Part shown: positions 10,028 to 22,078 of the stretch, one piece after another
Layout: each line of letters opens with the position of its first letter
How positions within the stretch are numbered: the first letter of the stretch is position 1
Assembly (NCBI GenBank): GCA_001051155.2
Contig: JYIP02000003.1
Location: 2,852,001-2,916,000, forward strand
Origin: Chrysoporthe austroafricana
Taxonomy: Eukaryota; Ascomycota; Sordariomycetes; Diaporthales; Cryphonectriaceae
Reading direction: 5' to 3'
DNA: 64,000 nt
Made by a program: the position numbers and the translations under genes
Notes under the pieces: model-generated
The model's input: only the letters and a program-made list of their open reading frames with translations
Databases searched by the model: none
What the model was told of the DNA's origin: nothing

Positions 10028-11737
10028 ATGGTCACTTGTCCAATATGCAGCCGCAGTGTCAAAACCTCCGAGATCAACAGCCATATCGACTCCCAGTGCA
10101 AGACCTTTATCCTTGACGGCGATGCCGGCGAGGGTGGTGCCAATGGCCAGCATTCCTCTCCGCCGCAGTCACAGAATGTCCCTCCTCCGTCGACCATGAC
10201 GAAGCGGTCAGCCGCCGACTTCTTCGCCACGCCAGCCGCTAAACGACAGGCCACCGCCTCGAAGATCGTGGCCGCTGCCGTCAACAGTGCCGCGAACGCC
10301 TCCGCCAGCAAGCATGCTGTCAAGTTCGCTGGGATGAAGAGATCCTTTGACGAGGGGCCGGGCCACAACTCGCCGGGCCAGGCGGAGGAGTCCACCGCCG
10401 ACACGCCCATGACCGAGGCACTGCCATTGCCTGCACCCCCGGTCAAGAAGCACAAGACAAACCGAGCAGCTCCTCTCGCGGAGCGGATGCGACCCGTAAC
10501 TCTGGACGAAGTTGCCGGGCAAGACCTTGTTGGGCCCAATGGCGTTTTGCGAGCTCTCATCGAGTCGGACTCGATGCCGTCAATCATACTATGGGGGGGC
10601 TCGGGAACGGGCAAGACAACTATCGCCCGATGCATCGCAAAAATGGTCGGCAGTCGCTTTGTGGAGATCAATGCAACAAGCTGTGGGATTGCGGAGTGCA
10701 AGAAGCTATTCCAGGATGCTGCCAACGAGCAATCGCTGACTGGGCGGAGGACCATAATATTCTGCGACGAGATACATCGCTTCAGCAAATCCCAACAGGA
10801 CGTGTTTCTGAAGCCTGTCGAGGCGGGCACCATCGTCCTCGTTGGCGCGACTACGGAGAACCCCTCATTCAAAGTCCAGTATGCGTTGCTCTCCCGATGC
10901 CGCACATTCACATTACAAAAGCTTACCTCGGCCGACATCTCGAACATCCTGATGAGGGCGCTGAGACAAGAAATCGAAGACGACCCGTCAAAGCTGTCGC
11001 CCTTGATAGATGAGGAGCTGTTGAACTACCTCTCCGCTTTCGCGGACGGCGACGCCCGCACCGCGCTCAATTTGCTCGAGCTCGCCCTGTCTCTGACGAC
11101 CAAACCGCCCCCCGACCCTTCAGTACCGCTCACCAAGGAAGACATCAAAGCAGCTCTGACAAAGACTCTGGTCTACGACAGAGCAGGCGACCAGCACTAC
11201 GACACTATCTCGGCCTTCCACAAGGCCGTCCGCGGCTCAGACCCAGACGCAGCGCTCTACTACCTCGCGCGCATGCTCCAGTCCGGCGAGGACCCGCTCT
11301 TCATTGCCCGCCGTATGGTCGTCATCGCCTCGGAGGACGTTGGCCTGGCCGACAATAGCCTGCTACCGCTCGCGACGGCGACGTACACCGCGGTCCAGCA
11401 GATCGGGATGCCCGAGGCGCGGATACCGATGGCCCATTGTACAACGGCCCTGTGCCTGGCGCCAAAGAGCACGCGGGCGTACCGCGGCTTGAATAACGCT
11501 TATGCTGCGCTGAGGGAACCAGGCGTGGCTGCGTTGCCCATCCCGATTCACCTCAGAAATGCACCAACGAGATTGATGAAGGAGATGGGCTACGGCGCCG
11601 AGTACAAGTATAACCCGAACTATCGGGACGGCAAGGTGAAACAGGACTACTTACCCGAGCAGTTGGTTGGGAGGCGATTCCTGGAGGATAGGGACTTGGG
11701 TACGGAGGTTGACCCTGATTTGGATATGGAGGGTTGA
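10028..11737 (+). CDS. MGS1: Mgs1/WRNIP1-type AAA+ ATPase with UBZ zinc finger
   Basis: This intronless frame encodes 569 residues. The N-terminus is a UBZ4-type ubiquitin-binding zinc finger with C4, C7, H19 and C24. A disordered linker of about 110 residues carries basic, NLS-like patches (VKKHKTN). The AAA+ core starts near residue 150 (PLAERMRPVTLDEVAGQ) with Walker A GGSGTGKTT (about 190-198), Walker B IIFCDEIHRF (about 240-250) and sensor 1 GATTENPSF. The C-terminal half has the tetramerisation and MgsA-type region (ASEDVGLADN, YNPNYRDG). The family maintains genome stability at stalled forks, acting with PCNA, RAD6/RAD18 ubiquitin signalling and DNA polymerase delta; the location is nuclear. 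Length and domain order match fungal and animal members. The ATG immediately precedes the zinc finger. Confidence 0.95.
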   Translation: MVTCPICSRSVKTSEINSHIDSQCKTFILDGDAGEGGANGQHSSPPQSQNVPPPSTMTKRSAADFFATPAAKRQATASKIVAAAVNSAANASASKHAVKFAGMKRSFDEGPGHNSPGQAEESTADTPMTEALPLPAPPVKKHKTNRAAPLAERMRPVTLDEVAGQDLVGPNGVLRALIESDSMPSIILWGGSGTGKTTIARCIAKMVGSRFVEINATSCGIAECKKLFQDAANEQSLTGRRTIIFCDEIHRFSKSQQDVFLKPVEAGTIVLVGATTENPSFKVQYALLSRCRTFTLQKLTSADISNILMRALRQEIEDDPSKLSPLIDEELLNYLSAFADGDARTALNLLELALSLTTKPPPDPSVPLTKEDIKAALTKTLVYDRAGDQHYDTISAFHKAVRGSDPDAALYYLARMLQSGEDPLFIARRMVVIASEDVGLADNSLLPLATATYTAVQQIGMPEARIPMAHCTTALCLAPKSTRAYRGLNNAYAALREPGVAALPIPIHLRNAPTRLMKEMGYGAEYKYNPNYRDGKVKQDYLPEQLVGRRFLEDRDLGTEVDPDLDMEG

Positions 11738-12040
11738 TGAGCTTTGAGCACTGGGCTCAGGGTTGACAGGCATAAGTCTTGTCGTGCTGCCATGTTGGGA
11801 TAATAGCACGACGCGGGGAGCTGCGAACAGCCCTGCCATCAAATCTCTTATAAAGCGAATAAAAATGTCAAGATTGTTCAAACACGTCACGACCGTCAGT
11901 GTGTGACTGTAAGCAGGTATGATTATTTCTTCATCTCTATGGCGGCACCAATCTGACACAAAGTACGACTTCAGACGGATTATACATATTTACATGAACC
12001 GAGATGGGAGACCCTTCACCAGCGCGCCAGGGCGAGCTTC
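11738..12040. other. Short intergenic region between convergent genes
   Basis: The 3' flanks of MGS1 (+) and the aspartic protease gene (-) meet here. An AATAAA signal (11858-11863, plus) fits MGS1 polyadenylation. Nothing else is seen. Confidence 0.5.
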
Positions 12041-13476
12041 TTAGACGGCAACCTTCTGGGCCCAACCCAGGGAGGGGGTGTCAGCGTTGAAGACAACGTA
12101 GGCAGACTTGAGGGCAACATCACCGAAGATGTTGATGCCGATATCAGCGGAGGACTGGATACCACCGTAGCACTTGCCCAGGACAAGAGTTTCCTAAATC
12201 ACGAGTCAGTACTGACAGTCTTGGATAAGATGCGTCACCGGGGATAACAGGAGCCACTCACGAAGTTGATGTAGTCGGCCGGGACGGTGATGGTGGCATC
12301 GCCAACACCGAAGGAGAAGTTAGGCAGGTCGGCGGAGCAGTCGAAGATCCAACCGCCGTAGAGGACGGACTTGGTGGCACCGGAAACCTCGGCGTAGTAA
12401 GCCTTGACGACGGCGGCGGGCAGGTAAATCAGGGTGGTGCCAGTATCGGCAATACCGACGATGCTGGTGTCAGTGAAGCTATCGCCAACTCCGTAGCCGG
12501 TGGAGGTGAACTTCCAGTATCCGGGTAGCTTGGTCACGGCGGTGTAGGTCAGGTCATCAACGAAGGTGTCGTTGATGAAACCGAAGTCGTATGATCCAGC
12601 TAATATCACGTTACCAGTCAGCGACTGTTTTCCTCCTCTCCTTTGGTCACGATAAAGAATATGGCACTCACGAGCTTGGTGGTTCAGGTTGGCGCAGAAG
12701 ACCGGCTCGTCGAGGGAGTCGAGAGCGTTGGACCTGGAGACAGATTAGATCAGCTGTATCTCATACTATGGGAAGCAGGGGACATACCAGAAGGTGGCCT
12801 GAGACGTGGGTGACACAGTGTTCAGACTGTTGAAGCCAAGACCCAGGAGACCGTCAATGGACGAGTCCGAGGTGAACGCGCTAGACACCTCCTCGGCGAC
12901 CTCGACGGCCTGAGAGGTGACCGTCACACCACCGACATCAACCACGTCGGTGTAGACAATACCGGACGAGGAAGATCCGTCACCGTACGAGATATCCCAG
13001 GTGTAGCCCGAGAGCAGCTCAGCAGTAGAGGAGTCGCTAGGGTTGTACTCAGTCTGGCCATCAACATCAGCCGAGGTAGTCAGGCTGGAGAACACCCAGA
13101 GATCGGAGGAGCCAGTGTCGAAGTCCAGGTTGAGGACCTGAGCCGGGGTGCCGATGGAGACGGGAGTGACGTAGGCATCATCATAGGTGTCGATGGGGGT
13201 GTTGGTCGCGCTGCCCTCGTCGCGCTTCAGCAGCTTGGAGTCGACGCCCAGGGCGTTGGCCGCGGCCTCAGCGAGCCAGTCCGGGATCGGGGTCTTGTAC
13301 TTCAGGTACGTCTTGTACATGGACAGGGCGCCACTGTTCTTGTAGTTGTCGCGCTTGACCTGGTGGATGGTAGTGCGGCCCTTCTTCAGGTTGTTCAAAT
13401 CGTTGGTCTTGGGGATGGCGGACGCAACAGCGGCGCCAGCGAGGGCAGCCGTGACAATGACCTTGGAGGCAACCAT
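12041..13476 (-). CDS. Secreted pepsin-like aspartic protease (A1 family, endothiapepsin type)
   Basis: Four exons (12788-13476, 12672-12733, 12262-12599, 12041-12193) give 413 residues. Introns are 52-72 nt with GT-AG borders and frame is kept. A signal peptide ends near residue 20. A propeptide of about 65 residues ends at K84-R85, a Kex2-type site. The mature enzyme (about 328 residues) begins [17 protein letters not shown], which closely matches the start of mature endothiapepsin as I recall it. Catalytic aspartates are D120 ([10 protein letters not shown]) and D302 (ADTGTT). The flap region is [10 protein letters not shown]. One cysteine pair (WIFDC, GKCYGG) fits the conserved disulfide of this group. 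It would be secreted and active at acid pH on extracellular protein. A TATAAA on the coding strand (13632-13637) lies about 155 bp before the ATG. No GPI signal or membrane segment follows the domain. Confidence 0.95.
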
Positions 13477-15472
13477 CTTGTTCTATAGCAGGAGCAAGAG
13501 AGCGAGATTCGGGGATAAACCAAAGAACGAGACAGCCCGGAGGAAGACGAGCCTAGGGACCACTGACTGCGAGCGGAGAGCAGAAGCTGGCCTGTACAAC
13601 TCAACGAGCAGCCTGGCGGACCATCACGCCGTTTATAAAGATGCGGCGGTCACCAAGAGACGTCAGGCGTGCCAACCATAGTGGATCGTCCAGGCTGATT
13701 GCAGAAGCTGAACATCCAGGCAGAGCGTGGCAGCTCATCTGTCCAGGCTCCCAATCAGCTTCACGTGCTGCGGGCCAGCCACGGCACGAGTTAAGCATAT
13801 CGGTGGAGAGCTTCCACAAGGGGAAGCTCAGGTCAACATCCCATCGCGCTTGGCTTCGATGATGTCTTCCATGCCAAGGGTCCCAAGGCGTTGCACCGTC
13901 ATAGGGGACTTGGCTGAACGTACACCACCTTCTCGAAGCTGGAGGGCCAAGGGCCTGGGCTGCAAATGCGCCCTAACAAAACAGTGAGCCTCGCTTGGCT
14001 GACCTCGTGAGGCCGGGCTGCGGCCTTGTGATTGGTAGCGGCGCTCAACTGTCGTCGGGCTTCGGGACAAGATGTGTGGAGACCATCTGCCGTCGAGTAA
14101 GGCTGCGGTTCTGCGGCTTCCACTTTTGATAGGGTGTCAGCAAATCAATACATGTCGTGATAGCCGGGGAATTGCAAGGGGAAGACGGTCGTCACCAGAT
14201 ATACCCTTGGGACCTACCGCATCCGTGATAGCTGATGCAACCAGGTAGCCGCAGCCCCGCCCTGGGCGTATGATACATTCCCGAAATTGTCACGACATCG
14301 GTGCATGCGTCCTGCTTGCCGATGTCATGCAACAATGTTCAAAAACGTGTTCTGGGTACCATTTTCGAGAGCGGCGCATGTTCTGTTGGTTGTGAATTGG
14401 AGCGTGCCAACTTCGACCAAAGCGGGCTCGGGACTCCTTCGTAGAGCCAGTCATGTAACACGACCGTTGTTCATGACGTCCATCTTTTGCGCTGGCCGAT
14501 GTAGAATAGCCTTGTTCTGATAGTCACATGCAATTCAATTCTCCAAGAAGGCAGGTATGCAGAGGATGCCACTGGTAAATAGAGTCAATTAAATGACAGG
14601 AAACATTGGGCGTGTGGAGCGAGTCTGCACTATTATGCATGCATATACTGAGCACCTTCGGAATACCCAAGCATTGTCTAAACTGAACCTCCTCAACGGG
14701 GTATATTGATGAATCAGATTGCTATGCTGAGATATGAAGGCTACATACAACATTCGTAATTCTGAGGCAATTAATGCTGTTGCTGGTGCTTGGAACCTAT
14801 GAGCCCTGATCAAACTGTGTAGCTGTTGTGACATTGTAAAGAAGCTGTGATTGATAGAGAGCATAATAAAAGGCCTCGATGTGGATCATTAGATACATAT
14901 GAATTCCAAATGTCATTTTAGATTCTTAGCCTCTATCTGCCGTCGCGAGCTATTGTTAGAGGTAGCAACTTCCTGCTATACTACCTTGCCCTGTGCGCGG
15001 GAGACTAAGCACCCATCGCGATTCAAGTCTTCGCAACTCCTATCTTGGAGCAAACCATCTATATTCACCATTTTGACACATGGTGGGGTACTGAAATGTT
15101 CTGTGATAGAGAAATAGAATATATATAGTCTAATGTAATGAGGTATACCGTATGCCTAAGTCAGATTCACAACCCTCTCCCTTCACTGCATACCTCATAT
15201 ATGGCAATTTTGGACTAACGATGGGCAATCTTAGTCCGTTCCTCGGATCGACGCGAGAGCTCAGAGATGGGCCTGAATAGAAAGAGAAAGAGAACTTTCA
15301 TGCCAGATGTGAGGCATTCCATGGTAGTCGATTTCACTGGAGATAGAAAACTATTCTAGCACAGCTGCGGAGCGGTCCGCAATCCTGAGAGACTGTTCAG
15401 GTCGTGCAGAAATTCAACCCCGAAATCGAGTTGTCATTCGGCGAGCAATGATATTGTCTTCGCTGATGCCAT
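13477..15472. other. Long intergenic region, AT-rich in second half
   Basis: This contains the protease promoter and the downstream flank of SDA1. From about 14500 to 15450 the sequence becomes visibly AT-rich compared with neighbours. Only short open frames occur and none resembles a known family. No inverted repeat or transposase fragment was found. Confidence 0.5.
13632..13637 (-). promoter_or_regulatory. TATA box of aspartic protease gene
   Basis: TATAAA on the minus strand lies about 155 bp upstream of the protease ATG. Strong TATA boxes are common in regulated, highly expressed secreted-enzyme genes. Confidence 0.5.
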
Positions 15473-17751
15473 CTAAAAGTTGCCACTTCTTCCGCCCTTC
15501 TTACTCCTTGAAATATGCGCTTGCAGTACCTTCCTCGTCTGAACCAGACTCCGCTTCTGCTTCATCTTCGCCTTGCCGATCGTCATCAAGAAGTTCTTCT
15601 TGCGTGCCTTCTCCTTGTTCGACGTTGACTTGCCCTCGGCCTCCTTCTTGGCCTTCCGTATGGCCTGCGTGGACTTGTGTTCTTCCCGATCAGGCTTGCC
15701 CTCCTTCGCCATGGCGAGCCTCTCCTCCTTGGTAGTCTTGCGCAGTTTGGCCGGCAGCTCGATCTGCTCTGCGGTCAGAGGGTCGTCGGCGTGCCGTGCT
15801 GCGAGCGCCTGGGCGTGTTTGGAGCGGTTGCCACCCATGGCCTTATCGACGCTGGCCTGTAGCCGCAGCTCCTGTAGCTTGGCAAGATCGGCCGGTGTAA
15901 GAATCGTAGTGGTCGCGAGCTTCGACATCCGCTGGAGCTCGTCTTCTGCGTTCTCCTTGTCGGCCTCGACCAGCTCTGGTGCTTCAGATGAGCCTTTCCG
16001 TTGACGCTTGGCCGCAGGCTCTTCATCTTCTGATTCGCTGGACACCGCGATCCAGCCGCCAGAGTCGCTGCTGTCTATCGACTCGACATCCCAGTCATCG
16101 GAGTTGAAACCGTCGTCTTCCTCCTCCGGATTTTCATCACTACCAGCTTCTTCTGGCAGGCCATTGGCCACGCGTTTCTTTTTCTTCTCTTCCTCCTTCC
16201 ACTTCTCCAGAAGTTCAAGCCCTTCGATGCCGCCAGCATCCTGCTCGCCGAACTTCCGTTGTGTCAGATCTCCGCTGCGTAGACCCATCACTGCCTGCTT
16301 GCCACGATCCCTCTTCTTTAGCATCTCTGCGCCGACCTCACGGTATAGAGATAAGAGGCCCTTTGCAGCCATCATGACACCCTTGTCCTTGCTCTTACGA
16401 TACTGGACCAGATCTTGCAATAAGGTCTCAGTCATGGCAAGCGGTTGCCGGACACAGATCTCGCGGATAGCATTCAGACCTGCTGCGGCGACCTCTGCTG
16501 CCGCCGCTTCGGAGACAAACTCGTTCGCGATCTTCATGATAAGCGGCTCGATTGCGTCCGGCGGGACAAGGTTGTGTGTTGCCTGTGCCAGCGATGCGAG
16601 GAACGAAGTGACAGATTGTTGTCTTGGCGTGAGAAACTTGATGAACCAGGAGTAAAGTGATATGACCGTAAGCTTGTGCAGACCGACCAGCCGAGTGACC
16701 AATTGTAAGACGAGGAGTTTGTTCTCTAGTGCCAGCTTCGACTTGGTGTTTGCCAGATGCTTCTGGAACAATTGCTCCGCGAAGCCCTGAGGGTCGTGTA
16801 AGAGATGCAGGGCAGAGAAGTTCAACGGATGCGGCTGGTTCTTCTTGCGTTCCTGCTTCTTGACCTTATCCACAGCGGCCTTGTACTGTTTTGCCTTTTT
16901 CTTGGTCTTCTTGTTGATGCCCTGCTGGTGTTGTATCTTCTTGAGATCGATCGTCTCCTCGTCGCTGCTGTCATCCTCCATCTCCTCCCTCTCTTTGTCT
17001 CCACCAAGGAAGAATCTTGTGCCCCCAACGATAACCTTCTCGCTGTCTGCGAGACACGCCTCCTTCATGACCTCGACGGGCTTCGCGTCTGTCCATATCT
17101 GCCGGCGCCACATCTCCCGCGTTAATCTCACAGCCCATATGCCTTTAGACGAGGTCCGGTCGGATGTGATGAGTATGGAGAGAACATTTTGTATCGTCCG
17201 GTTGAGAGGGTGGTTCGTGGCTTTCGAATTCGAGTTTCTCAGGTCACTGACGATCTTCTGGTACAGCAAAGCCCGTAGACTCTTGCTGGGTGTCAAGACG
17301 AGGATCGGGAACAAGGTGGTGAGCAGGTATTCGGACGTGATCATCTCTTTTTTCCTGAGAAGGACTAAGCTGCCAACAAGCTTCTCACGCACATTAGCGT
17401 CGAGAACGGCATGGTGCTCCGTCAGCACCTCCTTGAGGTCATCTGGAAAGCTCCTCGTCTCGGCCCGGAAGCAGTCTGCGACGTGGGCGATGAAATCGAC
17501 CTTATCGTGGAAATCCTGGGCCACGTCCCTCGTCGCAGTGGCGGGATTGTCGAGAAATACCTCCTTGGTTGCGAGGTAGGCTGTGTACTGACGGTCGAAC
17601 TCATCTTGATAACTCTTGGGATCCGACCGAACTTTGAACTGGAGACTCGCCCTGGTTGTTGTTAGTCGCGGAAAGTATATAACGGAAAGGGGGCGTCATA
17701 TTACAAGTCTGCATCTAGCTTGTCGAGCGCGCCGACCTTTCTCTTGCCCAT
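15473..17751 (-). CDS. SDA1: Sda1, 60S ribosomal subunit biogenesis factor
   Basis: Two exons (17705-17751, 15473-17651) give 741 residues. Exon 1 encodes only MGKRKVGALDKLDADL before a 53-nt intron (donor GTAATA, acceptor CAG). The protein starts as Sda1 proteins do (KVRSDPKSYQDEFDRQYTAY) and continues with helical repeats: FIAHVADCF, NVREKLVGSLVLLRKK and a Lys-rich KKTKKKAKQYK patch. Acidic stretches follow (about 490-550) and the C-terminus is basic, ending GKAKMKQKRSLVQ then RSKKGGRSGNF. The family acts in the nucleolus and nucleus on maturation and export of pre-60S particles, and was first named for actin defects in yeast. Length and both ends match the family. The ATG choice is firm because the first exon shows the conserved KRKV start. 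Confidence 0.93.
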
Positions 17752-19753
17752 CTTTGTCAAAGTTCTGGATGCCGGTCGCAAAGTTGGATGTGAGCGGGAA
17801 AATCTCCCAAGAGAAGCGACTCCCGGGGGGGTCTGAACGTAACTTTTCGTTATCGATAAAGGCGGCCAATCTTTTGGCAACGGCATGCTTAGTCAGCATT
17901 AATACAACCATTTCGCAGGGTGGAACCTAACGTAAGCGGTTGCCTACTCAGTATGCCCCCCTCCATAGTCGATACATGATAATTCCTGAAATATCGGCAA
18001 TTTGCCAATTCAGACGTCCATAAATATCTCGAAGAAGCACATGGTGTGAATTCTATGGCCCCATTCTCAAGCTTCGTCTTCGTCAGTTATATCCTCGTAT
18101 CCGAACCCATAAAGTTCCATTCCTCACCTGTTGGGCCGCGTTAGAGAACAAGACAAGACACTATTGTTATTCTATTCCTTTCAGCTCACGGCACTATAGG
18201 GCGCAGGGTATATCCCGCATTATATTGGTTGCAACAATGGGAAGCCGATAATCAAATGAACTACCTCAGCTTCGTAGAAGCGACTCGATGAATATGTTTA
18301 AAATTCAGTTCTAGACATTAGAGCGGCCCACCGACTCCCAAAGCTCGACGAGTGCTTCGATGCCGGGAACAGCGTGCCAACGATGAGCCAAGCAGGTTTT
18401 GAAAATGCCCTTCGCCAATACCTCTCTCCAGCGAGCCTGCCAGCAATTAGTAAAGGCGCTCCAGTTCTCTTTCGCATGCTTGCTTATCTTTCTCGATATC
18501 CCTACTCGTGCCGCCTACTTGAAGCAGCCGACCATCAGGGCTGGTTTTATCTGGCCTTGGGGCTGATGCAATATTCCTTGCCGCGGCGGACTTGGTAGCT
18601 CTCTATTTACGGTCAACAAATGACTGCGCCAGGGGTGGCCAATCAACTTCGCCAGTCAACTCTCGAATGCGTAAACTCGAAGTCTCGCATGTAAGCCAGG
18701 CTTCGAGAAGCCCGAGACGTGGCGAAAACCGTGCAGAGCCTTGGCGCAGACGTCGCTCAGCCCATTTTGTTGACCTTACACGTGCGGAACTCAAGTACTC
18801 CCACCCCGCTGGCCCCCGCTGTGCGTGAGCGAACCCCTAGAGCGGCCGTTCTTACTCAGTAGTACTTGGACAATTGCGGGTATCCTCCTGTTGGGTAGGC
18901 AATATTTGAAGGTGCAGTCTGCCTGGTCTAGTGTGCCGCAAGCCCGAGGTGCATGCATCTCGGCATTGCGGGTGGCTGGCATGAACTGTTGGTTCTGTAG
19001 CGTGTTTGAGGTTGTGGCGGAGACGCAGCACTGGCAAGGCACAGCACGGCATCTAGCGGCTGTATAGAATGGCAAGGCGAGACACGTCGCACAGTCCGAC
19101 TAGAGTAATGATGCGATCCAACAATTTGCGCCCGGGGCAGAAACCAGAGGCGAGGTGTCAGGTGTTTCGTAGGTGACCAGACGCCGCCAAAATATCCGCC
19201 TATTTCAGTATGTATAGTGCTAACCTACTTGGGTCGATAGGCTCTTAGCTAGTTACGGTGACAGGCTACGCGAGAGAACCTGTCATAAGAAATGCGGACA
19301 GTAGCCCGCAATGGGATGGATTGCCGTGGGGCCAAACTACTATAGTACATAGCATAGGATCCTACTCACTGCTACTCTATGATCGGGGAGGACTCCTGGC
19401 TCTGCGGCGCAGTCCGACCATTCCAACAAATCGCTGTGCGTTTCACTTTTCCCCACGCGCCTAGATCTTAGCCCTCTTACCGCTAACGCGAAGCTGGTGG
19501 GCGGAATTTTTCCCAATTGTAATGAGTGACTATGCTCTGTTGGGTATTTGCCTCTTGTGTCCACTTAAACTGACGATATTCCCGACGATCCATGGCAGAC
19601 GCTGCCGAGCCGTAGCAGACCGCCCTTGAGGGCGAGCCTCGTGTCTGTCAATCGACTCCGTACGCCCGTTCTGAGCTCATCCAAACCGCGCTGCGGCGTG
19701 ATTACTGTGCAAGACGGCACAGGTAGCCTGGCCCCCAATGTCCAGCCACGCAC
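17752..19753. other. Long intergenic region
   Basis: This 2-kb stretch lies between SDA1 (-) and the 3' end of the small mitochondrial protein gene (-). Scattered frames under 80 residues have no recognisable content. I see no RNA gene, repeat or transposon remnant. Confidence 0.5.
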
Positions 19754-20215
19754 TCATCCGCGCACCCCGCCGTGGCCAGACCAGAACTTCTTGTCGACCT
19801 TGTCATCCGCCGCGGGAGACGCACGGTCGTGCTTCTTCTCGAAGTCGGCGTTGTGCCGGTCGACCTCCTCCTGCTGCTCCCTGGTCAGCTTGTCCCTGCC
19901 CGTGCCGGGCACGTCGGCGTTGTTGATCTTGGGGCGGGGCGGCGGGTTCTCGGAGCTCGAGAGCGGCCTGCCGCCCGCGGTGCGGCCCTTGGCCGAGATG
20001 TCGTCATCGACGGTCGAGGCGCTCTCGGCGGCATCCTTGGACCGCGAGCCGCCGGACTGGGCGGAGGCTTCCTCGGCTTTGTCCGGCGCGGAGGTGGCGT
20101 AGGTGCGGCGGGGGAGGGCTGTCAGCGCTGCGCCCGCGCCCGCGCCGGTGGTGATGGTGGGAACGGGCGGGAGGTGAGGGCCCCGGCGGGCCAGGCTGAT
20201 TGCGAGGCGATACAT
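19754..20215 (-). CDS. Small mitochondrial-type hypothetical protein
   Basis: One exon encodes 153 residues. The N-terminus (MYRLAISLARRGPHL, then LPRRTYATSA) is rich in Arg, Ser and Ala without acidic residues for about 45 positions, which is typical of a mitochondrial presequence. RRTYATS looks like a processing site. The rest is hydrophilic and probably disordered up to a C-terminal block that looks conserved: NNADVPGTGRDKLT, EEVDRHNADFEKKHDR, then DDKVDKKFWSGHGG. I do not recognise a named family; the appearance is that of a lineage-restricted fungal matrix or inner-membrane-associated protein. No membrane segment is present beyond the presequence. Coding is supported by the presequence and high third-position GC. 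The opposite strand is also open for a similar length, which lowers certainty slightly. Confidence 0.7.
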   Translation of the reverse strand: MYRLAISLARRGPHLPPVPTITTGAGAGAALTALPRRTYATSAPDKAEEASAQSGGSRSKDAAESASTVDDDISAKGRTAGGRPLSSSENPPPRPKINNADVPGTGRDKLTREQQEEVDRHNADFEKKHDRASPAADDKVDKKFWSGHGGVRG

Positions 20216-22078
20216 GACTCGGTACGCGCGTGGGTAAGGTGAGTTCTCCTGTAGCGGGTGGAATTTACTCGATGTCGTCCTTCGTGATGCTCGAGGCTGG
20301 TGGAGAACGTCAGTGAGGAAAGCCTGAGACCTGGAACAACAGCAGGACTGCTGAACACAATCCCCGAGTGCCCAGGCACCGTATTACAGGCGATGATATC
20401 ATCCGCGAGCTGCGGCTGCAGTGTATGTCAATCACTCGCGCGTGGGAGCAATGACGCAACTACTATGACCATCTTCAACCTTCAACCGTCAGTAGCGCGG
20501 CCGGATACCCTGGTTCTGCTTCCTGAGCACGGCACCGCTGTCTCCTCTGTTGACCTGCCCTGCCAGCCGTCCCGTGACGAGCCTGCTATCGGCATCATGA
20601 ACGCCCTCACAGCCCTGTTCCGCCCAAGAGGGACCCCTGTCGGCCGACTATTTGGTTTCGTGATGCCACTAGGCCCGACCCAATGCTGCGCCTCACCTAC
20701 CGCCAGCCCACCGATGACAGCTAGCCCTGTTCTGGATGGCACGAGCCGGAGGCCTGGGGTCATCAGCCACGGCCCTGCGGCCTTCAGACGGGCGCAAGAC
20801 AGGAAGAGGAGAGAAAAAAAAAAAAAAGGTGCAATTCCAGCTCAACCTCCGCATCCGACCTCTACGCCGCCAAGTCCGCCTCGGCATCAACCATCATGAG
20901 ACATTTGGAATCTGGGCCATCGCGCGCACGAGGCTAGTGACCATCGGCTGCTGACGGGCAGAGCTGTATCCTTGCTAAGGAGCGACCCAGGGCGCCATCG
21001 GGCCTGCAGGAATGGCCTGCAGGACGCCCGGCACGTATGCTACTCATGCATGTCTGGTACATTTTTCCACACGGTCACAGCGCATCTGTCTGGGTCCCCC
21101 GGGCGGCAGTGTACCACCCACCCATCGAGGCACTGCCGCCGGTCGCAGGAGGCACAATGACGGCCCGTCCATGCAGGCGGTCCCATTCGAGGGCCTCGCG
21201 CTGGAGCCCTCGCGGAGAGGCAGACCACGGCCTTTAATCCACTTCCTTCGTGTCAATCGATCGTCAAGCCCCCGGCCCATCCCTTGGACCGGCGTACGGA
21301 CGCCTCATGAAAGGCCAAAACACCGGAGCGCTGCTCTCCCGGGGCTGCCTCTCGTGAAGGCAGGTCGGGGTGTCGGCCATATTGCTGTAGAGATGGCCAA
21401 GATCCGACGGGGAACATGCGGCTCAACAGGCGAGGGCACAGCCAAGACATGCCGGCTGCCGTGATGGATGAGACCATATCCAATATTCCGGGCTGGCGCC
21501 GCCTGCGTCCAGGCGGGGCGGGCTCTGGACCAGTGCCAGAGTGCCAGTGGAACCAAGCCTCCAGGTTCGGGAGGAGATGCCCTCAGGCCTTCAGGTGCAG
21601 GCCCCACGCCCTCCCCCGGCTGTCCAGTCATCAGCTAGCGATCCCTGGGAGACCCGCTAATGCCTGCTCAGCTCCGTGGAGTGGACACCCACCACCACCA
21701 TCACAACCCGGCCTGTGTTATCCGCCCACAGCCAGGCTCGAGCAAGGGTGTGGGCGAAGGACGAACACCCCCTGCTGGGCAGAGCCTCGTCTGGTCGGCC
21801 TTTCAGTCGATTAAAACACTGCGCGCTCCCAGCCTCAGCCGTCATGGACCCTCTCTTGTTTCTTCATCCCACCCGCTGCGGTCTTCAGTTGCGGCCCAGG
21901 CCAGCTTCGAGACCCGTTCCTTGTCGAAACAAGTGAGGCTGTTCACATCTCGGGTGAGCTCTCAAGACATTGATAAACTCGAGGACTCCCGTAGACGTCG
22001 GACAAACCTCACCTCGCCTTGCCTCACCTCGCCTTGCCTCACCTCACCTCGTCTGTCCCGACACTGCAGAGCCTCGCC
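20216..22078. other. Long intergenic region upstream of ankyrin gene
   Basis: This 1.9-kb region separates divergent genes. It has an A13 homopolymer near 20816-20828 and a CT-rich tandem repeat just before the ankyrin gene. Several short ATG-initiated frames lie in the last 500 bp. If the transcript starts far upstream these would act as upstream ORFs, but the start site is unknown. Confidence 0.5.
22007..22051 (+). repeat. Three tandem 15-nt CT-rich units
   Basis: The unit CCTCACCTCGCCTTG occurs at 22007-22021 and 22022-22036, followed by a variant CCTCACCTCACCTCG at 22037-22051. It ends 27 bp before the ankyrin gene's ATG, so it is probably part of the 5' untranslated leader. Pyrimidine-rich tracts often mark the core promoter in filamentous fungi. 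Confidence 0.85.

Noticed and set aside
18374..18598. Short plus-strand frame (74 codons) in the SDA1 upstream region
   Set aside because: It has no family resemblance and no supporting splice sites; such frames are expected by chance.
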